Below the pieces are notes generated by a model. That model was given only the letters and a program-made list of their open reading frames with translations, was not told the origin of the DNA and did no database searches. The position numbers and the translations under genes are program-made. A stretch of 64,000 bases of DNA from Proteromonas lacertae (Eukaryota > Sar > Bigyra > Opalinata > Proteromonadidae). Location: positions 102,471 to 166,470 of the forward strand of contig NGBS01000013.1 in the NCBI GenBank assembly GCA_002245135.1, written 5' to 3'. Positions within the stretch are counted from its first letter, which is position 1. Each line of letters begins with the position of its first letter. Shown one piece after another: positions 59,431 to 64,000 of the stretch.

Positions 59431-60113
59431 TGATTTTCTTATTTCTTTTTCTTTTTTCAAAATTTTGATAAAACCAATAATATAAAAATAGTGTTGTATT
59501 TTTCGGTCAAAAAATATAGGTTTACATATAGGTCAAAACCTATATCTTTAGCTTGACCTTTACCTTCCTTATACTAATTATTAGTTGACCTCCTATTGAA
59601 CATGAGTTAAGAAGCATATAATCTAACCATATATACAAAATTAATGTTTTATACATCATCTTTCAAATATCAAATTTGACCTTCGGTCGATGCACTTTTT
59701 ATATTACTATTATTATATATTATAGAGGATATGAGTCAACAGGAATTTTAGTGTTCCTATACCCAAAATATCCAGTTCTGTTGAATAATTTTGCGGAAAA
59801 GTTCTACATCATAATCAGTATAGCTGTACAAATCTATAGTTTTTCTCTACAGTAGCAAAGCCCCGTGGTAGAACAGCTCACTACATCTATAAGTCACTAA
59901 CCCTAACCCTAGTTAGATCTATTTAATCATTATTATGTAATTATTTTTTTATAATATTTGATGCATAAATCATCAAAAACATCAAGAATTTATCAAATGA
60001 ATGATAAATCATCAAATAAATCAATTTTATTTTAACAATATAAAAATTGCATCTTGAATTCATTCGACATTTTCCTGAACTTTTCAGCATAAAATATTTT
60101 TTGCTTTATTAAC
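59431..60113. other. Non-coding junction with GGTCAA/TTGACC cluster and telomere-like run
   Basis: No ORF of note. GGTCAA or TTGACC occurs several times between about 59500 and 59690, once in a hairpin-capable element with TATAGGT and ACCTATA arms (about 59527-59545). A CCCTAA run lies at 59896-59912. The sequence has a somewhat less extreme A/T bias and more varied words than the surrounding gene space. Confidence 0.5.
59896..59912. repeat. Interstitial telomere-like repeat (CCCTAA)
   Basis: ACTAACCCTAACCCTAG contains about two and a half copies of CCCTAA. No longer array is present. It may mark an old chromosome end, or be chance in AT-rich DNA. Confidence 0.5.
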
Positions 60114-60767
60114 ATGTCTCACTTACATCAAATTGTTTACGTATCTGATAGTGATAGTGATACAGATAGTGATTATGAGAGAGATATTGATAGTATCTCT
60201 AATCCAAAAATCAGAAAAATTTGTAAGACAATTAATTTAGAAGATAAGGCTGCTGGTATCAAAAGACCAAAATATAGTATAACTTATATTATATTATAAT
60301 TCATAGGTATACCAGTCACAGGTCGTCCATTCAATCCCTTCAACCCTTATGGTTTATCTATTAAGATTGAATCACCCAATGGTGAGCCACCAAAAGATGA
60401 ATCACCATTATACTCACCAACAACTCCACCTGATACAGAATCGAATGTTAGGCGTTTAATCAACTTTACTGTTCAAGAGCCTCCTCCACCACAGGACACT
60501 TTAACTTATGAGGAGATAAAGAAGCTGAGAAACGAGAGTTTAGTTGGTAATAGAATTAGAAACGGAAGAAAGAGAGCAAAGGCTGCCAGAGAAGAGTTAT
60601 CGTTCAAAGCAGCAGCTGACGTAAATTTAGCTTTGGATCTTCAAAGGTATTATGATACAGTTTTTAAGAAGAAGGAGTTGGAAGATAAGTTGTTTAAGCA
60701 TCATAACTTAGATACAAAACTGTTGAAGAATATCACTAAGAAGGTATTACAGATAAAAAATAATTAA
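60114..60767 (+). CDS. Unrecognised protein with basic helical region
   Basis: Two exons: ATG 60114 (MSHLHQIVYVSDSDSDTDSD), an intron near 60272-60306, then a Pro-rich segment (PPKDESPLYSPTTPPDTESN) and a basic helix, EEIKKLRNESLVGNRIRNGR followed by KRAKAAREELSFKAA, ending QIKNN with TAA 60765-60767. The basic helix has an N-R-x-R-x-x-R-x-R spacing loosely like a bZIP basic region, but no clear leucine zipper follows, so I do not call it one. About 205 residues, probably nuclear by charge. Confidence 0.5.
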
Positions 60768-60811
60768 CTTTTATTATCAATACTTACTATAATTTGAAAT
60801 TGTTTTATATT

Positions 60812-61127
60812 GAAAATTCATCTCTCATAGTATGATCTGTATATATATAATCTTTATTATTTTTGATCTATTATATTTGTCTATGTATAAGATTCTATTA
60901 TTGATAATATCAAGTTAAAAGAAGAAGATTTAATATATTGATGAAATAGAAAAATTGAATAATCAGTGAGAAAATTCATCTATCATAGTATGATCTGTAT
61001 ATATATAATCTTTATTATTTTTGATCTATTATATTTGTCTATGTATAAGATTCTATTATTGATAATATCAAGTTAAAAGAAGAAGATTTAATATATTGAT
61101 GAAATAGAAAAATTGAATAATCAGTGA
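60812..61127 (+). repeat. 158-bp non-coding tandem direct repeat, two copies
   Basis: The block starting GAAAATTCATC at 60812 repeats at 60970 with one or two substitutions and ends at AATCAGTGAGAA near 61127. It lies between two genes and has no ORF. Confidence 0.9.
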
Positions 61128-61219
61128 GAACTTTGTTTTGTCTTTATTTTATAATTGAATTTTTCGATAAGATTTTCATTTTCTTTTTTCTTGTATTTTT
61201 TGATTATTAAAATAAAAGA

Positions 61220-61933
61220 ATGAATCCAATTCTTGAAAATGACTCAAATACAAATCCATTTGATTTAGAAAGAAGAGATAATAAATGTCGAAAATGTAAT
61301 CAATATTATCCAATAAATGATTTTATGAATGACAAAGGTAAACAATGTCAAATGTGTAGCAAATGCAGAGAAGAAAAAAGAATAAGTGTTTCTAATTATA
61401 GAAAAATAAAAAATGAAATATCTGATACTGATATAAAAGATATAAATGATGAAAATGATTCAAATACAATTCCTTATAATTTAGTTAGCAGACCTAAAAT
61501 ATGCTCAAGATGTAATAAAAATAAACCAATAGATGATTTTAAGAATGAAAAAGGTAAAGAATATAAAATGTGTAGTACTTGCAGAAAATATAAAAGAGAA
61601 AAAGCTTCTAATAATATTATAGAAAATGAATTATCTGATATTAATATGGAAGATGCAGCTATTGATGATAAATTTAGATGTTTTAACTGTGATGGATGTT
61701 ATAATGATAAATATAATGCATTTGTTATAAAAGATTTATGTAAAATGTGTTTTAAATTTCAACAAAATTATTTATATAATAGAAAGAGATATTCTAATGA
61801 AGAATTAAGTGATGATGAACAGAGATGTTATATTTGCAGAAAAATAAAACACAAAGCAAAGATGCAGTATAATAATAAGTGTCATAAATGTGTAAGACAT
61901 TATTTGCATAAACTAAATAAAAAAGCTATATAA
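61220..61933 (+). CDS. Cys-rich protein with tandem CxxC zinc-ribbon-like repeats
   Basis: A single intronless frame of 237 residues. Two similar modules, CRKCNQYYPINDFMNDKG then CQMCSKC and CSRCNKNKPIDDFKNEKG then CSTCRKYKRE, share the layout C-x2-C, a P-I-x-DF core, then C-x2-C and a basic tail. Two further Cys-pair modules follow (CFNCDGC...CKMC and CYICRK...CHKC). This layout predicts four small zinc-binding folds. Similar short zinc ribbons occur in large multicopy families in some fungi and in large DNA viruses and phages, so acquisition or expansion is possible. Function is unknown. Confidence 0.55.
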   Translation: MNPILENDSNTNPFDLERRDNKCRKCNQYYPINDFMNDKGKQCQMCSKCREEKRISVSNYRKIKNEISDTDIKDINDENDSNTIPYNLVSRPKICSRCNKNKPIDDFKNEKGKEYKMCSTCRKYKREKASNNIIENELSDINMEDAAIDDKFRCFNCDGCYNDKYNAFVIKDLCKMCFKFQQNYLYNRKRYSNEELSDDEQRCYICRKIKHKAKMQYNNKCHKCVRHYLHKLNKKAI

Positions 61934-62041
61934 CACTTATATAAAAACATTGGTTTTCATTTATTCATTTTATTAGTTTCTTTTATATTTTCATATTAAT
62001 TTCACTAGTCTTTTTCTTACAAACTATTTATTATTTATAAC

Positions 62042-62802
62042 ATGAATTCAGAACCAAATTATAATAACATTAGTAGCAATGATGAATCAAATATTCTTCA
62101 TTCTATTGCTTCAACAAACAAGCATGATAATGCATTATGTAAAGAAGATGGAGATGTCATAAACACCAAAAGAAGTTGCTATTCCAAAGAAAAAGATGAT
62201 ACTTTATACAATAATGTTAATGTAACTCAATGGAAGAAATTGTTAATATTATCTGATAATGTTTATAAATTTATAGAAGAAAAGATAAATAATTGTTACA
62301 ATAAGAATGATTCATCAGTATATAGCGAATATGCCATTTCAAGATATATTAATGCTCTTAATAATTTCTTTACATCTTTAGTGAATAATAATAGTTATAT
62401 AAATAATATTATTTTTGAGGAAATTGATGATGCATTAAATATACCGCCTGTTAGCGTAGGCAATAATATTAATATTGATTCAAAAATATTATTTAACATT
62501 AAAGAAAAAGAAATTCTAATAATGATAACTCCATCAAGAGAAAGAGAAACACTAAAAGAAAAAACATAAATGATTCTTCTAAGAATATATCAAATGAAAT
62601 AGATTCTGCGCAACAAAAAGACTATCTTCAGATAGACCAAATTGAATCAAAAAGCCAAGAAAATATTAATATTGATGATTTAATTAATCAGCCACCTGTA
62701 TTGCCTATAAATACATTTCATAAAACAAATATTGAAGATACAAAGAATAATCTAATTGTTAATGAAAACGAAACTAATATAGAGAATATAAAAGATAAAT
62801 AG
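62042..62802 (+). CDS. Unrecognised Asn-rich protein, possibly frame-broken
   Basis: An open frame from ATG 62042 (MNSEPNYNNISSNDESN) to TAA 62567-62569, 175 residues, with a helical middle (WKKLLILSDNVYKFIEEKIN). Another frame stays open from just before the stop to TAG 62800-62802 (KNISNEIDSAQQKDYLQ and so on) with the same composition, so the gene may be one protein with a single-base loss in the A-run near 62558-62563. It has no intron. No family recognised. Confidence 0.4.
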
Positions 62803-63070
62803 AGACATTGCAGCAACACCTTAATCAATACAGAGGATGTGAAATTTATTCAAACTCATATGATGATTCAAATAATATTGAATTTAGTCCAATTCTATGT
62901 AATGATATGTTAAATTTAAGTGATATATGGTAACAATACGCATGTAATTATAATTTTAAGTTTATTGATTCTATATAATGTATTATACTATTGGGTAAAA
63001 TCATCTGTATAATATACAAAAAGTATTATTCCATGTTTTCTTTAGTTATTTTTATTTTTTTGTTTATAAA
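62803..63070. other. Spacer, no supported gene
   Basis: About 270 bp of A/T-rich sequence. A short open stretch after 62803 may be decayed 3' coding sequence. Nothing else seen. Confidence 0.4.
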
Positions 63071-63427
63071 ATGCAGAGTTCATATAAGTTTTTATCATGG
63101 TTATACACAATATTTGAATCACTAAAAAGAAAAATATTTTCTCAGTCAAACGAGCAACAACCGCAATCTGAATCTTTAGCTGATCAATTGAGATATAATG
63201 AAATGCTAAAACATGTTAAAGATGAAAAATTGAGAGAAAAAAGAAGAAGACATAATATACGAGCTAGGAACGGATTAGATGAAGGATTCATTTACAGCGA
63301 GGATCCAGAAGAATTTGATGAACTAATGGATAGGTACATTACAAAGCATGATATAAAAGCAAAAAAAGAAATAAAAGAAAAATTTGGATTGGACTTAGAC
63401 AAAGTAATCTACGGATTATATCATTAA
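63071..63427 (+). CDS. Small unrecognised basic/acidic protein, 118 aa
   Basis: An intronless ORF from ATG 63071. The N-terminus (SYKFLSWLYTIFESLKRK) is amphipathic. A charged helix (MLKHVKDEKLREKRRRHN) and an acidic part with DEGFIYSEDPEEFDELMD follow, and it ends with KFGLDLDKVIYGLYH. Codon use and composition look coding, and the amino-acid make-up is more balanced than random A/T ORFs. No family recognised. Confidence 0.45.
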   Translation: MQSSYKFLSWLYTIFESLKRKIFSQSNEQQPQSESLADQLRYNEMLKHVKDEKLREKRRRHNIRARNGLDEGFIYSEDPEEFDELMDRYITKHDIKAKKEIKEKFGLDLDKVIYGLYH

Positions 63428-63610
63428 TTAATGTCTCAATTAATTAGTCTCATTCTGATATTATTATATTGTGTTAGTCGTAACATTAACTCCCAAAATG
63501 AATATTTTTAGTATATTATTAAAGTTAGTTTATATTTATTTAAATCATAATACCATATATAGTTTTAATCAAATTCCCAATCATCTAATTGAAATAAAAT
63601 ATCATCATTT

Positions 63611-63967
63611 TCATGATCTTTTTAAACTTTTTATTAATTTTTGATAACTTTTCAAATCAAATTTTCTCTTATATCTTTTATTTAATGAACCTTTACCATA
63701 TCTGACAGGACCATACTGTGGTGAATAAGATTCATCACCTTTCATGTTTCTTCTACATTTTATACATGACTCTTCAATTAATTCTTCAGTATCTTTAGGA
63801 TAATATTTTAAATCTTCAAGTAAATATTTATCATCATCATAACAGAAAAACCATCTTCTAATAATTTGTGTTTTACATATACAATATGCTATATCTTTAG
63901 CTTCATTATGTTTTACTTCTAAATATGTATCAATTAGTTCATAACAAATTCTATCATAAATACTCAT
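63611..63967 (-). CDS. Small unrecognised Cys-containing protein, 118 aa
   Basis: An intronless ORF from ATG 63967 (MSIYDRICYELIDTYLEVKH). It contains AYCICKTQIIRRWFFCYDDD, then EESCIKCRRNMKGDESYS, and a basic end. The C-x-C and C-x2-C pairs could bind zinc. It is close to the window edge, is convergent with the ORF at 63071 and belongs to the same intronless group. No family recognised. Confidence 0.4.
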   Translation of the reverse strand: MSIYDRICYELIDTYLEVKHNEAKDIAYCICKTQIIRRWFFCYDDDKYLLEDLKYYPKDTEELIEESCIKCRRNMKGDESYSPQYGPVRYGKGSLNKRYKRKFDLKSYQKLIKSLKRS

Positions 63968-64000
63968 CTCACCTTTAATATCATGAAAAAGATAACTGAT

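Noticed and set aside
60114-60767. bZIP transcription factor
   Set aside because: The basic helix has suggestive Arg/Lys spacing, but no leucine heptads follow at the right distance.
1-64000. Ciliate-type genetic code (TAA/TAG as Gln or TGA as Trp)
   Set aside because: Conserved genes read correctly with standard codons; apparent in-frame stops lie in mini-introns or at +1 breaks, and real gene ends use TAA, TAG and TGA. The telomere-like run is CCCTAA rather than a ciliate type.
1-64000. CRISPR arrays, bacterial operons, Shine-Dalgarno sites, rRNA or tRNA genes
   Set aside because: This is spliced eukaryotic DNA. The only regular arrays are the TPR exon-intron units and short duplications, and I found no convincing tRNA clover or rRNA block.

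Overview
This is a nuclear segment of an AT-rich unicellular eukaryote. Genes are packed tightly on both strands, with 40-200 bp gaps, and are cut by very small introns, mostly about 25-45 nt. The introns nearly always start GTAT and end TAG, and many contain (TA)n. The genetic code looks standard: TAA, TAG and TGA all end genes and none is needed as sense. A calcium-dependent protein kinase (CDPK), a CDKL kinase, a CFAP97-like protein and a kinesin-13 point to a flagellated or ciliated protist with CDPK signalling. An ISCA1 and an Mrr-type nuclease, both with presequence-like N-termini, imply a mitochondrion. One interstitial CCCTAA run suggests TTAGGG-type telomeres, which argues against ciliates. 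I do not assign a genus.

Layout. 0-6.5 kb: PUM3/Puf6 C-terminus, a tetraspanin-like protein, an unknown protein, an LRR protein and a secreted methyltransferase-like protein. 6.6-21.7 kb: TELO2 and the TOR kinase gene. TOR sits between two ~2.6 kb inverted arms. Each arm carries the TOR promoter with the first ~86 codons, an LRR gene, a divergent kinase gene and the 5' end of TELO2. The left arm keeps intact TELO2, kinase and LRR genes plus a TOR stub. The right arm keeps intact TOR and decayed copies of the rest. 21.7-38 kb: a HEAT-like protein, ISCA1, NOC2, a CFAP97-like protein, CDPK, cap-binding protein NCBP2, CDKL kinase, a mitochondrial nuclease-like protein and a VPS9-like protein. 38.7-41.3 and 56.4-59.4 kb: two near-identical pseudokinase-TPR genes in direct orientation. 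Their TPR arrays are tandem repeats of one 111-nt exon plus one ~28-nt intron (139-bp unit), six units in one copy and nine in the other. Between them lie kinesin-13, LCMT1, WDR4/Trm82, two tandem sphingomyelin-synthase-like genes, proteasome Rpt3, an IQ-motif protein, ribosomal protein eS7 and a long coiled-coil protein. 59.4-64 kb: a different kind of region, with a telomere-like run, a 158-bp tandem repeat and mostly intronless unknown genes, one of them rich in CxxC motifs. It may be subtelomeric or acquired.

Themes. (1) TOR and its maturation factor TELO2 are neighbours in a duplicated, possibly invertible cassette. (2) Two candidate promoter words, TCAAGCC/GGCTTGA and ATCCGTTTCAA, recur about 15-110 bp upstream of start codons and help choose starts. 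(3) Six conserved genes contain seven apparent single-base +1 frame breaks; these are either consensus insertion errors or real frameshifts.
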